Shown piece by piece: positions 7,119 through 16,505 of a DNA stretch of 64,000 bases; the first letter of the stretch is position 1, and each line of letters begins with the position of its first letter. The DNA is from Candidatus Physcocola equi (GTDB taxonomy: Bacteria > Bacteroidota > Bacteroidia > Bacteroidales > Paludibacteraceae), in NCBI GenBank assembly GCA_018064855.1, contig JAGHUM010000003.1:1-64000 (forward strand), read 5' to 3'. Position numbers and translations under genes: made by a program. Under the pieces are notes generated by a model that worked only from the letters and a program-made list of their open reading frames with translations, searched no databases and was not told where the DNA came from.

Positions 7119-10013
7119 TTAACGTCTAAGTTCTTTCTTTACAGAGCCATCTTTCATACGCACGATTTGCACGCCATGGTAGTTTTTCTCGACACGCTCA
7201 CCTGCAACGTTAAAACGTCCATTCTCTTCTGAAGATTGAGCATTGACCAATGGAATGTCTGTCGTATCCAATTCTCCCATAATCGCTTCAATGTTTGTGA
7301 GTGTAAAGAAATATTTATCTTCCGAATCTTCAGGAATGGCAGTATTCAGACGGATCTGGCCGAAGGTGCACCCTGGATATTGGGTGATAAACTGCGACAA
7401 CAACTCATGAAGATTGTAAGTCTTGGACAATATAGGATCAGAAGAAGAAGTGCCAGCAGCCGCAGAACCGATATACCAGTTATCGTTCACTTTATTACCA
7501 TCGGCATCGAAGATTTCAAAGTCCAGACGATAGCCTGTAGTGCTCTCCTCTCCGCATTCAATAAGCAAACCGCCGACCTCTTCAACCTTTTTCCCTTTCA
7601 GGATATCAGATGGGAAATAGGCCCACGTTGTTGTCTTGAAATAGTGGCGGTCGCCAACAGCCTCCGCATTACCAACTCCATTCAAAGCAATAAAGACAGG
7701 AGAGAAAGTCACATTATCAACATACATATCCACTCCACCTGTATTCACAAGAGAGAATGTGTTATCCCCCTCCTTGACATTGGTTTTGTAGGTGGCATAT
7801 TTCCATTCTGAGCCTGTATTAACGACATCCAGCGTCACATTTTCCGCATCACCAAACGATGAGGTAATAGAGCCAGAGCCCTTAGACATGTATTTGACAC
7901 GCACTTCATACATACTTGTTTTGCCAATAGAACCAGACCAACGGAGAGCAGCAGCCTTGTTTGTCCCCATCATCTGGAAACCCATAGCAGAATGTCCTCT
8001 AATGCTTCGCAATTGCCCACCATTCCAATTGTATTGGTGTGTCACGCATGAAGCGACATTCTTGTAATCCATATCTTCGGCTTCAATAATAAGGTCGGTG
8101 GCGTAACTTGCAGGTTGCATGATTGAAGAAGCATCAAGAGCGGCAGAAGGAAGAAAATCGGTCGAACGACCGGACTCAACACCTGCGCAATCAATAGTCA
8201 AGTCGCAAGGACCGCAGTGAGAGACAGTGCAAGTATATACCCCACCATTCCAGTTTTCCGACAAAGTCGCTTTATCAGATGAGTTAGAAGCCTGACGGCG
8301 CTCGTTCAACATTGCTTTAGGTTGAGACTTTGCCCCATAAATAGTGATAACGTCAGATTTCACAGATTTATCGTCAGTACGATAGTTGTTGAAGTAGCAG
8401 ACCATCTTATCGGCATATTCATTAATAATGGCACTGCTATATTGAGCAAACTTCAAATCCATCTTTTGGCAGGTATTGTATTTCAAAGGAACACTTGCCG
8501 ATGCCGAAGTTTTAGAATTCATGAATGAATATGGGAAATAACAAACAAGAGCGTTCTTGTTTCGTGCCACGAAGAGGTCTCCAGTGCTAACTTCCGGATA
8601 GTTGGCATTAAAGAGTTGCACCTTAGCGCTTTGATTCGCCCATGCTGTTTTATTATTGATAGCAGAGCGTTTTATCTGATTAGGAATCTTCTTTGCCACA
8701 TTGTCGTAAAGATCTATGACGATAGGAATAGATTGATAACGTCCTGTCTTCTTAAAATAGAGATAGTTGTTGTTACCATAGCCATTTATCGTACCAATAC
8801 CACCTTCCGAACTTGTGCGTCCATTAGCAGGATCGTCTTGGAGATAAAGCCCATGATAGAGGTCGATTGGAGCCGCATAGGCGTTTACCTTCAGGCTTGT
8901 AGGATCTTGGCTGGCACTTACATCGTTAATAATACAAATCTTAGTACGTTCGATGACCTCCTCCCGACTTGGGATGTAAATAGTACCATCAATGACCTTA
9001 CGCCACATATCAACCCAGATATTGTCGAAATTGGCAAAGGTTGTCCAATTGCGTTGTGTGTATCCGTCGGCAGTCTTTGTAGCATTGAGGTTTCTGAAAT
9101 CTTCGGTCCAGATGAGTTCAGGTCCATCCCAAACACAAGCACCGTTGAGCGCCATCTGTTCAAGGACAGGAGCGACACCGACAGCACCAGGATAAGACTG
9201 GCTTTTGTAAGCATCATTAGACTTGGCGAATTCGTCAATCATTCCGTTCCATCCACAGTTGTCGTAACGAACGCCATAATTTTTAGCCAACCCAGAAATA
9301 AACGGAGCCAAAGTGACCGATTCATTATTAAACCAGTTTGCCGAAGTGGTGTATTTATAAAGGAAAAGCACAGCCTCTGGAGCCGCTTTGCAGGCATTGA
9401 GGAAATCTGCATTTCGCTTCATCATACCAATAGGGTTTACAGGGTGCGACCATACATTTCCGCAAAAAGAAATGGTGAGGAACCCTCCGTATTTATGATG
9501 CATTGGGACAAGACGAGCGAAAAACTTAATTCGGTCTGTATCCGTACTTGAACTGGCGTCATTAAATTCGCCGAATCCCCAAAACTGCTCTGCATAATTC
9601 CAACCCAGAAAGTTTTTATAGTCCTTAAAGAACGACTCCATGATAGCAAACGATTCATCTGCATGATATACATCGTCTTGCAAGTGAGTGTGCCCCCCGG
9701 AAGCAGGCTGACAGGTAAACCATAAGTTGTTTTTGCAGCAGACCGATGCCCAAGAGCGATAAGTTTGTATGGCATTTTGAGGCATCTTGTAGATCTTCAA
9801 ATCCTTGTCATACTGACAAGAGAGCGAAAGATTCATACACACATAAGGCTTGATGTCCTCCGGAACCAAATCAATAATCTTTTGAGGATCAGCCTCATTC
9901 CAAACATCGACATGAATCATCCACATAGGGTGTCGATTGTCGATAGGACGTCTGGACTGAGCAAATGCTGTGACACACAACATCAGCATCAATAAAGTAA
10001 TTAACTTTTTCAT
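7119..10013 (-). CDS. secreted GH98 endo-glycosidase with CBM35-like module and sorting tail
   Basis: This 964-residue enzyme has a signal peptide (ending AFAQ), then a GH98 catalytic module (about residues 25-370) starting MWMIHVDVWNEADPQKIIDL, followed by a beta-rich GH98 C-terminal part. Likely catalytic residues are Glu142 in NYAEQFWGF, with Asp251 in RYDNCGW and Glu299 in WDGPELIW. Residues about 640-770 (DLIIEAEDMDYKN) resemble a CBM35/CBM6 module. Known GH98 enzymes cleave either blood-group glycans (endo-beta-galactosidase) or arabinoxylan (endo-xylanase). The plant-wall enzymes elsewhere in the window favour xylan, but this is inference. The last 30 residues (FNVAGERVEKNYHGVQIV) look like a T9SS-type sorting tail. 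It has its own promoter, and no SusC/SusD lies beside it. Confidence 0.85.
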   Translation of the reverse strand: MKKLITLLMLMLCVTAFAQSRRPIDNRHPMWMIHVDVWNEADPQKIIDLVPEDIKPYVCMNLSLSCQYDKDLKIYKMPQNAIQTYRSWASVCCKNNLWFTCQPASGGHTHLQDDVYHADESFAIMESFFKDYKNFLGWNYAEQFWGFGEFNDASSSTDTDRIKFFARLVPMHHKYGGFLTISFCGNVWSHPVNPIGMMKRNADFLNACKAAPEAVLFLYKYTTSANWFNNESVTLAPFISGLAKNYGVRYDNCGWNGMIDEFAKSNDAYKSQSYPGAVGVAPVLEQMALNGACVWDGPELIWTEDFRNLNATKTADGYTQRNWTTFANFDNIWVDMWRKVIDGTIYIPSREEVIERTKICIINDVSASQDPTSLKVNAYAAPIDLYHGLYLQDDPANGRTSSEGGIGTINGYGNNNYLYFKKTGRYQSIPIVIDLYDNVAKKIPNQIKRSAINNKTAWANQSAKVQLFNANYPEVSTGDLFVARNKNALVCYFPYSFMNSKTSASASVPLKYNTCQKMDLKFAQYSSAIINEYADKMVCYFNNYRTDDKSVKSDVITIYGAKSQPKAMLNERRQASNSSDKATLSENWNGGVYTCTVSHCGPCDLTIDCAGVESGRSTDFLPSAALDASSIMQPASYATDLIIEAEDMDYKNVASCVTHQYNWNGGQLRSIRGHSAMGFQMMGTNKAAALRWSGSIGKTSMYEVRVKYMSKGSGSITSSFGDAENVTLDVVNTGSEWKYATYKTNVKEGDNTFSLVNTGGVDMYVDNVTFSPVFIALNGVGNAEAVGDRHYFKTTTWAYFPSDILKGKKVEEVGGLLIECGEESTTGYRLDFEIFDADGNKVNDNWYIGSAAAGTSSSDPILSKTYNLHELLSQFITQYPGCTFGQIRLNTAIPEDSEDKYFFTLTNIEAIMGELDTTDIPLVNAQSSEENGRFNVAGERVEKNYHGVQIVRMKDGSVKKELRR

Positions 10014-10047
10014 GTAGTTTATTGTTTATGTTTATTAAGTTCAAGTT

Positions 10048-10055
10048 CAAATATA
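10048..10055 (-). promoter_or_regulatory. -7 promoter box for the GH98 gene
   Basis: The minus strand reads TATATTTG, 35 bp upstream of the ATG at 10013. It indicates that the GH98 gene is transcribed separately from topB. Confidence 0.5.
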
Positions 10056-10079
10056 CGCAAAAAAGACATTGGAAGCATC

Positions 10080-12260
10080 TTATACTTCACAAATCACACC
10101 GTTGACCAAACCCAAATTCTTACCTTCAACAGCCACCGAACGTCCTTCCAGCAATTCGGCCACCTCCGATTCGGTCAAAGCATGGTTCATCACCACAAAA
10201 GGCAAACGGAATCCACAGCCCGTTTTCCACTTTGAACAACCATAAGCAGCCTTACCCCTCAACACGGGAGCGCCACATAACGGACAAACGAGAGATGCAG
10301 TAGTTGATACAGCATCATCTATTTTATTAGCCGGAGCAATTGGTTTTGATTCTTTAACCTCCGCTTTATTGACTGCATCCGGTTTCTTCTCTGTTTTCGT
10401 CTTTTTTTTCTTCGTTTGTTCCGTTGTTCCAGTCTGAGTCTGTTCCGTCGAGATTCTGATATTTGGGCTTTCCTTAACCTTAGCAATCACATCAGCAACC
10501 ATGTCTTTAAGTTCGTTCATGAACAACTGGCTATCAAAAGAGCCCCGTTCCACTTCACGAAGTTTCTTTTCCCAAAGGCCTGTCAGTTCCGCCGATTTAA
10601 GCAGTTCAACATTGATGGTAGCAATCAGATCGATACCAGTCTGCGTTGCTTCGATGTTCTTTTTCCCCACTTTGCGCATATACTGACGTTTATAGAGCGT
10701 CTCGATAATGCTTGCACGGGTAGAAGGTCTGCCGATGCCATTCTGTTTCAAGGCATCGCGCAATTCCTCATTATCGACAAACTTACCAGCGGTTTCCATC
10801 GCTCGGAGCAAAGTTGCCTCGGTATAAGGTTTTGGAGGAGTTGTCCATTTCTCTGCCAAAGAAGGCAAATGAGGTCCAGATTCAGCCACAGTGAACTGCG
10901 GAAGGATTTTCTCATCCTCGTTTTTTTCATCATCAGCGACCGCCTTTTCTTTTGCATAGAGAGCACGCCAGCCTTCTTCCAAAATCTGCTTTCCAGTTGT
11001 CTTAAAATCAACAGTATCTTGTTTTGATTCACTATTTGTGTAGTCCACTTTTCCTTGCACAGTAGTGGTAGCGAACTTGCAGTTCGGATAAAAATTAGCG
11101 ATAAAACGACGCACAACCGTATCGAATACCTGCTGCTCAAGATTGGTCAGCACGCCAGGCTGAACTCCGGTTGGGATGATGGCATGGTGGTCCGTAATCT
11201 TGCTATTATCGAAAACATATTTCGTTTTAGGTATTGGTTTTGCCAATACGGGCGCGGTTTCTGCAGCATAATTTTTCAAGCCACTCAAAATGGCCGGTAT
11301 TTTAGGATGCAAATCATCCGGAAGGTATGTTGTATCGACACGGGGATAGGTAGCCACTTTCTTTTCGTAGAGCGACTGTATTATTTTCAGTGTATCGTCA
11401 GCAGACAGTCCAAGTTTCTTATTACATTCCACTTGAAGAGATGTCAAGTCAAACAAACGAGGCGGTTTTTCCTCGCCATTTTTCACAGTCACATCTGTCA
11501 CGGAAAAATCGTTATCCGCAATAGCAGAAAGAAAAACTTCTCCATCTTCCTTTTTAGTGAATTTTCCCTTTGTAGAATTAAAAGAGACATTGCGATAAAC
11601 AGTCTTCAATTCCCAATATTGTTCAGGAACGAAATTGGCAATTTCCAAATGTCGTGCCACCACCAAAGCCAAGGTAGGAGTCTGGACACGGCCAATAGAA
11701 AGAACGCTTCTATTATGTCCGAACTTACACGTAAAAGCCCTTGTGGCATTCATACCAAGCAGCCAATCGCCTATGGCACGCAAAGAACCAGCCTTATACA
11801 GATTATCGTATTCGCATTGGTCTTTCAAGTTGTTGAAGCCTTCCCGAATAGCATCCTCGGTAAGAGATGAAATCCAAAGACGCTTAACGGGGCATTTGCA
11901 TTTTGCCAAATGATAAACCCATCGCTGAATCAACTCACCTTCCTGTCCGGCATCACCACAGTTGATTACCTCATCGGCACCAGCAATAAGATTCGCAATA
12001 GTCTTGAATTGTTTCTCGACACCGGTGTCATTTTTCAGACGGATGGAAAAACGTTGAGGAATCATGGGCAAATAGAACAACTCCCAACGTTTCCATTGAG
12101 GATTATACTCGTGTGGCTCCTTCAATTCGCACAGATGACCAAACACCCATGTCACTTGATACCCATTCCCCTCCAGATAGCCATCTCGGGGGATAGTGGC
12201 ACCAAGTATAGAAGCAATCTCACGAGCCACACTCGGTTTCTCGGCTACACAAACTTTCAT
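10080..12260 (-). CDS. topB: DNA topoisomerase III
   Basis: This 726-residue type IA topoisomerase relaxes and decatenates DNA through a 5'-phosphotyrosine intermediate. The Toprim domain is at the N-terminus (VAEKPSVAREIA, with GDAGQEGELI giving the metal-binding acids). The active-site Tyr305 lies in KVATYPRVDTTYL. A TTPPKPYTEATLL and GIGRPSTRASIIETL region is typical of the family. After a Lys/Thr-rich linker (about 615-665) a four-cysteine zinc finger (LVCPLCG...YGCSKWKTGCGF) closes the protein. It lies 38 bp downstream of nadE and is probably co-transcribed with it. Copies of TopB also occur on conjugative elements, but the neighbourhood here looks chromosomal. Confidence 0.93.
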   Translation of the reverse strand: MKVCVAEKPSVAREIASILGATIPRDGYLEGNGYQVTWVFGHLCELKEPHEYNPQWKRWELFYLPMIPQRFSIRLKNDTGVEKQFKTIANLIAGADEVINCGDAGQEGELIQRWVYHLAKCKCPVKRLWISSLTEDAIREGFNNLKDQCEYDNLYKAGSLRAIGDWLLGMNATRAFTCKFGHNRSVLSIGRVQTPTLALVVARHLEIANFVPEQYWELKTVYRNVSFNSTKGKFTKKEDGEVFLSAIADNDFSVTDVTVKNGEEKPPRLFDLTSLQVECNKKLGLSADDTLKIIQSLYEKKVATYPRVDTTYLPDDLHPKIPAILSGLKNYAAETAPVLAKPIPKTKYVFDNSKITDHHAIIPTGVQPGVLTNLEQQVFDTVVRRFIANFYPNCKFATTTVQGKVDYTNSESKQDTVDFKTTGKQILEEGWRALYAKEKAVADDEKNEDEKILPQFTVAESGPHLPSLAEKWTTPPKPYTEATLLRAMETAGKFVDNEELRDALKQNGIGRPSTRASIIETLYKRQYMRKVGKKNIEATQTGIDLIATINVELLKSAELTGLWEKKLREVERGSFDSQLFMNELKDMVADVIAKVKESPNIRISTEQTQTGTTEQTKKKKTKTEKKPDAVNKAEVKESKPIAPANKIDDAVSTTASLVCPLCGAPVLRGKAAYGCSKWKTGCGFRLPFVVMNHALTESEVAELLEGRSVAVEGKNLGLVNGVICEV

Positions 12261-12298
12261 TTAAGGCGCAAAAGATTAGATCTCAACCAACAGAAGAA

Positions 12299-14236
12299 TC
12301 AAAGCATAATAGCCTCAAGTTCATTGCGCCAAAGAGTTGCAGAAGCATCGCTAGGCATACGCCAGTCGCCACGAGGGGAAAGGTTTACAGAACCGACCTT
12401 GACACCATCAGGCATACAAGAACGCTTGAATTGCTGTGCAAAGAAACGACGATAGAAAGTCTTCATCCATTTGAGCAAAGTTGCAGCGTCATAAATTCCT
12501 TCAAATGCCTTTTTAGCCATGAAGAATATCTTTGACGGAGAGAAACCAAAACGCAACATATAGTAAAGACAGAAATCGTGGATTTCATAAGGGCCTACGA
12601 TATCTTCAGTTTTTTGCGCGATTTCGCCTTTATCATCAGCAGGAAGAAGTTCAGGGCTGACAGGCGTATCAACGACATCCAACAAAGTAGTTTGAGCCAG
12701 ACCTTCCATTAAATTGTCAGCAACATATTTCACAAGACTTCTAACAAGCGTCTTAGGAATAGAAGTATTTACCGCATACATACTCATGTGATCGCCATTA
12801 TAGGTGCACCATCCGAGCGCCAATTCCGACAAATCTCCGGTACCAATCACAAGGCCTCCACATTTGTTGGCAATATCCATCAAAATTTGAGTTCGTTCAC
12901 GCGCCTGTGTGTTCTCATAGGTCACATCAAGGATGGCAGCATCGTGTTGTATATCTTTAAAATGTTGGAAACAAGCATCTTTGATATTGATTTCCATAGC
13001 AGTAATACCCAATGCCTCCATCAAAATAGTGGAATTGTTTTTAGTGCGTTTAGTGGTACCAAAACCAGGCATGGTAATACCCACAATATTCTTACGAGGC
13101 AAGCCCAATTTATCGAAAGTGCGGACAGTCACCAAGAGGGCAAGAGTAGAATCAAGCCCGCCAGAAATACCAATAACAGCACTTTTTATGCCTGTATGAT
13201 GCAAACGAGTGGCCAATCCCCAAACTTGAATATTGAAAATCTCTTCACAACGTTCATTCAAACCAATTCCAAAAGGAACAAAAGGAAGATGTGACTCTTT
13301 GCGTGTAACGTCTTCAACAGAAACCGCATTGAAAACAAAATCAACTATCTGATACCCTGCAGCGACCTGTGGATTCCCTTGTTCGAAGAATGCAGTGCTA
13401 CGCATACGGTCTGCATTGAGTTTCTGAATATCAACATCGGCAACCAAAAGTTGCTCATCAAGAGAGAAACGCTGAGAAGAAGCCAAGCAAGATCCGTTTT
13501 CATAAATCATGGCGGTGCCAGAGAACACAAGGTCGGTGCTTGACTCTCCAAAACCAGCACCTGCGTAAGCGTAGGCAGCAACACATTTTCCAGACTGCTG
13601 GGAGATGAGTTGCTTGCGATAGTTTTCCTTTCCAATAACCTCATTAGATGCAGAAAGGTTGAGGATAAGTTGAGCACCATTCAGCGAATGTCTGTAAGAA
13701 GGAGCCTGTGGCAACCACAAGTCTTCACAAATCTCAATCGCAAAAGTGAAATAAGCACCACGGAAAAGGATGTCTGTGCCAAACGGGACATCACATCCCG
13801 CGAAAGAAATTGAAGCATCCTTTGGCAATCCAGCAGCTGGCGAGAACCATCGTTTTTCATAAAACTCGTTGGTAGAAGGCATGAACGACTTTGGAACAAG
13901 ACCAAGTAATTTGCCATGGAAGCAAACAGCGGCACAGTTAAAAAGTCTGCAATTATTACGAACAGGCAGTCCAACCACAATAACCATATCGACAGCCGTC
14001 GTTTTCACAAGCAACTGCTTCAACGCATCTTCAGCCGCATTAAGCAACGTTTCCTGATAAAACAAATCAGCACAAGTATAGGCAGTCAGGCTAAGTTCGG
14101 GGAACAATAAGACCTTAACATTCTGTTTGTCTGCCTCATTAACAAGATTAAGAATGTGATCTAAATTATAATTGCAGTCGGCCACCTTCACATTCGGAAT
14201 AGCGGTAGCCACTTTAACAAATCCAAAGTTATTCAT
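12299..14236 (-). CDS. nadE: NAD+ synthase, glutamine-hydrolysing
   Basis: This 645-residue enzyme makes NAD+ from deamido-NAD+, ATP and glutamine, the last step of NAD synthesis. The N-terminal nitrilase-type glutaminase carries the Glu47 (FPELSLT), Lys116 (LVPKSF) and Cys170 (IEICEDLW) triad. The C-terminal ATP pyrophosphatase domain begins near residue 340, with the P-loop SGGLDS at 358-363. Full domain length matches the bacterial glutamine-dependent form. A promoter lies 17-24 bp upstream, back to back with the promoter of pgeF. topB follows 38 bp downstream. No anomaly seen. Confidence 0.95.
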   Translation of the reverse strand: MNNFGFVKVATAIPNVKVADCNYNLDHILNLVNEADKQNVKVLLFPELSLTAYTCADLFYQETLLNAAEDALKQLLVKTTAVDMVIVVGLPVRNNCRLFNCAAVCFHGKLLGLVPKSFMPSTNEFYEKRWFSPAAGLPKDASISFAGCDVPFGTDILFRGAYFTFAIEICEDLWLPQAPSYRHSLNGAQLILNLSASNEVIGKENYRKQLISQQSGKCVAAYAYAGAGFGESSTDLVFSGTAMIYENGSCLASSQRFSLDEQLLVADVDIQKLNADRMRSTAFFEQGNPQVAAGYQIVDFVFNAVSVEDVTRKESHLPFVPFGIGLNERCEEIFNIQVWGLATRLHHTGIKSAVIGISGGLDSTLALLVTVRTFDKLGLPRKNIVGITMPGFGTTKRTKNNSTILMEALGITAMEINIKDACFQHFKDIQHDAAILDVTYENTQARERTQILMDIANKCGGLVIGTGDLSELALGWCTYNGDHMSMYAVNTSIPKTLVRSLVKYVADNLMEGLAQTTLLDVVDTPVSPELLPADDKGEIAQKTEDIVGPYEIHDFCLYYMLRFGFSPSKIFFMAKKAFEGIYDAATLLKWMKTFYRRFFAQQFKRSCMPDGVKVGSVNLSPRGDWRMPSDASATLWRNELEAIML

Positions 14237-14252
14237 AAGAAAAAAGTTTTAT

Positions 14253-14260
14253 CAAAGTTA
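14253..14260 (-). promoter_or_regulatory. -7 promoter box for nadE
   Basis: The minus strand reads TAACTTTG, 17 bp from the nadE ATG at 14236. It is divergent from the pgeF box at 14285. Confidence 0.5.
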
Positions 14261-14284
14261 CAATTTTATCTTGATATAAAAAAG

Positions 14285-14292
14285 TATATTTG
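14285..14292 (+). promoter_or_regulatory. -7 promoter box for pgeF
   Basis: TATATTTG fits TAnnTTTG, 27 bp upstream of the ATG at 14319. Confidence 0.5.
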
Positions 14293-14318
14293 CAAACGAA
14301 GCGAAAGAAACAAAACTG

Positions 14319-15095
14319 ATGAAAAAAGCAATAATAAACAAACCATACGAAGATTCAGAATTCCTGTGTTTCACCACCACCAACAAAGGTGGATACAGCC
14401 AAGGGAACTACGGTGAACTGAATTTAGGGGCTTATTGTGGAGAAAAAATAGATATTGTTCGGGAAAACCGTTCATTAGTCTGTTCCGAAGTCGGAGTTAA
14501 GGGCAATATGTTATTTGTGCCACGAGAAACACATCAGACAGAGTCCATAATAATTGATGAGAGTTTCATTCAGTTGAGCGAAGAAGAACAGGAACAACGC
14601 ATGAGCAATGCTGACGCACTAATCACATCACAACCTGCCATTGCCATAGCCATCAGCACAGCCGATTGTGTTCCAGTAGTAATCATTGACAAAAAAAACA
14701 AAAGAACAGCCGCCATACACGCTGGCTGGCGTGGCATAGCGGCAGAAATCATCATAAAGACATTAGACAAAATGCAGACATTGCAACCAATGGACAGGGA
14801 TCAAACCATAGCCATAATTGGTCCGTGCATCGGTGCAAACAGTTTTGAAGTTGACTATGACGTATGGGAGCAGATAGCGGGAGTCTTCACAAACCCCACC
14901 TCAATTTTCAAGGAAAAGAATGACAAAAAATACAAAGTTGATTTGCGCAGAGCTGCAGAAATACAATCAAATCGATACTGCGGGGAAATCATAATCTCCC
15001 AGGAAGACACAAAAACAAGCAACAATTATTACTCCGCCAGACGAGATGGTTTCGCCACAGGGCGTTTTTTATCTGGCGCTGTCATCAAAGGGTGA
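14319..15095 (+). CDS. pgeF: PgeF/YfiH family protein (laccase-domain, peptidoglycan editing)
   Basis: This 258-residue single-domain protein belongs to the family once called multicopper polyphenol oxidase (DUF152). Members are zinc enzymes; E. coli YfiH corrects wrongly built cell-wall precursors, and relatives act on purine nucleosides. The zinc-binding triad is present: His72 (ETHQTES), Cys117 (TADCVPV) and His134 (AIHAGWRGI), followed by IGPCIG. Length is normal. It has its own promoter divergent from nadE and converges on tsaC, whose stop lies 13 bp away. No terminator is visible between them. Confidence 0.88.
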   Translation: MKKAIINKPYEDSEFLCFTTTNKGGYSQGNYGELNLGAYCGEKIDIVRENRSLVCSEVGVKGNMLFVPRETHQTESIIIDESFIQLSEEEQEQRMSNADALITSQPAIAIAISTADCVPVVIIDKKNKRTAAIHAGWRGIAAEIIIKTLDKMQTLQPMDRDQTIAIIGPCIGANSFEVDYDVWEQIAGVFTNPTSIFKEKNDKKYKVDLRRAAEIQSNRYCGEIIISQEDTKTSNNYYSARRDGFATGRFLSGAVIKG

Positions 15096-15108
15096 AGGTA
15101 ACCTAAAA

Positions 15109-15714
15109 TTATTTGCGAATAATAGTAATCGCACCATTCGGTTTTAAGCGAATAATCTTCGAAGGCTTATGAGGAGCGTTATCATTCTGGCGATATTTCA
15201 CGACATAATCCACTTTCGTTTTTATCTCATCTGAGATATCACTGAAAGAAGCCGGACTTGGCTGACCTGATATATTGGCAGAAGTAGAAACCAATGGGCG
15301 GCGAAGACGATGACACAATTCTGCTGAGAACTTTTCAAATGTGACACGAATACCAATACTGCCATCTTCAGCCAAAAGATTAGAAGCCACATTTTTACCT
15401 CCATCGTAAATGATGGTCATAGGTTGTTCTTCGGCACAAGCCTCTATCACATCATAAGCGACAGCAGGCATATCCGCAATACGTTCTATTGCAGCAGCAC
15501 TGTCAGTCAAAGTAATTAACGCTTTCGAATCATCGCGTTGTTTTATTTCATAGACTTTTTTCACTGCATCCTCATTGGTGGCGTCACATCCGATTCCCCA
15601 AATCGTATCCGTAGGATAAAGAATCACACCTCCCTTTTTCAGTACTTCAACAGCAGTTCTCAAATCATCTTCCATTTCAGCAAAAGGATTGCTGACCTTA
15701 GCATCGTTTTTCAT
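15109..15714 (-). CDS. tsaC: L-threonylcarbamoyladenylate synthase (Sua5/YrdC/YwlC)
   Basis: This enzyme forms threonylcarbamoyl-AMP from threonine, bicarbonate and ATP, the first step of the t6A37 modification of ANN-decoding tRNAs. The YrdC motif KKGGVILYPTDTIWGIGCDAT and the later STSANISGQP segment are clear. I chose the ATG at 15714 (MKNDAKVSNPF, 201 residues) because the longer frame from 15762 would overlap the preceding methyltransferase by 34 bp and begins with an unlikely Cys-rich stretch. It is the last gene of the five-gene nrnA unit, 14 bp behind the methyltransferase. Confidence 0.92.
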   Translation of the reverse strand: MKNDAKVSNPFAEMEDDLRTAVEVLKKGGVILYPTDTIWGIGCDATNEDAVKKVYEIKQRDDSKALITLTDSAAAIERIADMPAVAYDVIEACAEEQPMTIIYDGGKNVASNLLAEDGSIGIRVTFEKFSAELCHRLRRPLVSTSANISGQPSPASFSDISDEIKTKVDYVVKYRQNDNAPHKPSKIIRLKPNGAITIIRK

Positions 15715-15728
15715 ACAATAACAAAAAA

Positions 15729-16490
15729 TCAAGAGTTTACCCTTCGACGGAACTCGGCACAAGTGATAGCAGTAGCCACTGCCACATTTAAAGACTCGGA
15801 GGTCGGTTCTCCCTTCGGAAAACTTGGTATAAACAATTTATTTGTGACACATTTTTCCACATCAGGAGAAATGCCATTGCCTTCATTTCCCATGACTATG
15901 ACACCGTTTTCCTGCAATTCGGTTTTATAAATATCCACCCCATCCAAAAATGTTCCATAAACAGGGAGGCCGTTAGGCAGACTATTTATAAAAGGAACCA
16001 AATCAGCATAAGCGACATTTACACGAGCCAAAGCACCCATAGTCGCCTGAATCGTTTTAGGATTGAACACGTCGGCAGAGTCATTGGAACACACAATTTG
16101 TCGGATTCCAAACCAATCCGCAATACGAATAATCGTACCCAAATTACCAGGGTCTTGAACCCTGTCGAGCATCAAAGAAAGTTTACCAGACAAGGCTGAA
16201 GGCTGAATGCCACGAGACGGCAAGTGAAACAAAGCGATCACCCTTTGAGGGGCATTTAGAAGAGAGGCGCGTTCCAAATCGGCATGTGGGCACTCCACCA
16301 CTTCCTCCGCCTTCAGATTAGGATATTCAGAAAGGAAATCGGGCGTTGCAATCAACAGTTTACAACGAAAAGCCGAAAAGAGATCAGGCACAAGTTTGTC
16401 ACCTTCCGCGACAAACAAGCCAAGTTCATTTCGGAATTTCCGCTGCGACAACGAGCGAACCAATTTAATTTGATTCTTTGAAATCGACAT
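15729..16490 (-). CDS. SpoU/TrmH family RNA 2'-O-methyltransferase
   Basis: This 253-residue enzyme would methylate ribose 2'-OH in tRNA or rRNA using S-adenosylmethionine. An N-terminal substrate-binding region (SQRKFRNELGLFVAEG) precedes the SPOUT domain. All three knot motifs are visible: LDRVQDPGNLGTIIRIADWF, VIVMGNEGNGIS and SLNVAVATAI. It is the usual TrmH/RlmB-like paralogue of Bacteroidetes; the exact target nucleotide cannot be read from sequence. It lies 15 bp after the DUF4827-like lipoprotein gene and 14 bp before tsaC, so two tRNA/rRNA modification genes sit together. Confidence 0.88.
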   Translation of the reverse strand: MSISKNQIKLVRSLSQRKFRNELGLFVAEGDKLVPDLFSAFRCKLLIATPDFLSEYPNLKAEEVVECPHADLERASLLNAPQRVIALFHLPSRGIQPSALSGKLSLMLDRVQDPGNLGTIIRIADWFGIRQIVCSNDSADVFNPKTIQATMGALARVNVAYADLVPFINSLPNGLPVYGTFLDGVDIYKTELQENGVIVMGNEGNGISPDVEKCVTNKLFIPSFPKGEPTSESLNVAVATAITCAEFRRRVNS

Positions 16491-16505
16491 ATCCAGAGAA
16501 AAGAA

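Noticed and set aside
8616-9551. Long plus-strand open frame of 311 codons
   Set aside because: It lies fully antisense to the GH98 gene, has no promoter, start context or protein-like motif.
11055-11870. Long plus-strand open frame of 271 codons
   Set aside because: Antisense shadow of topB, which has clear family motifs.
15715-15762. N-terminal extension of tsaC
   Set aside because: It overlaps the upstream methyltransferase gene and adds residues not typical of the family.
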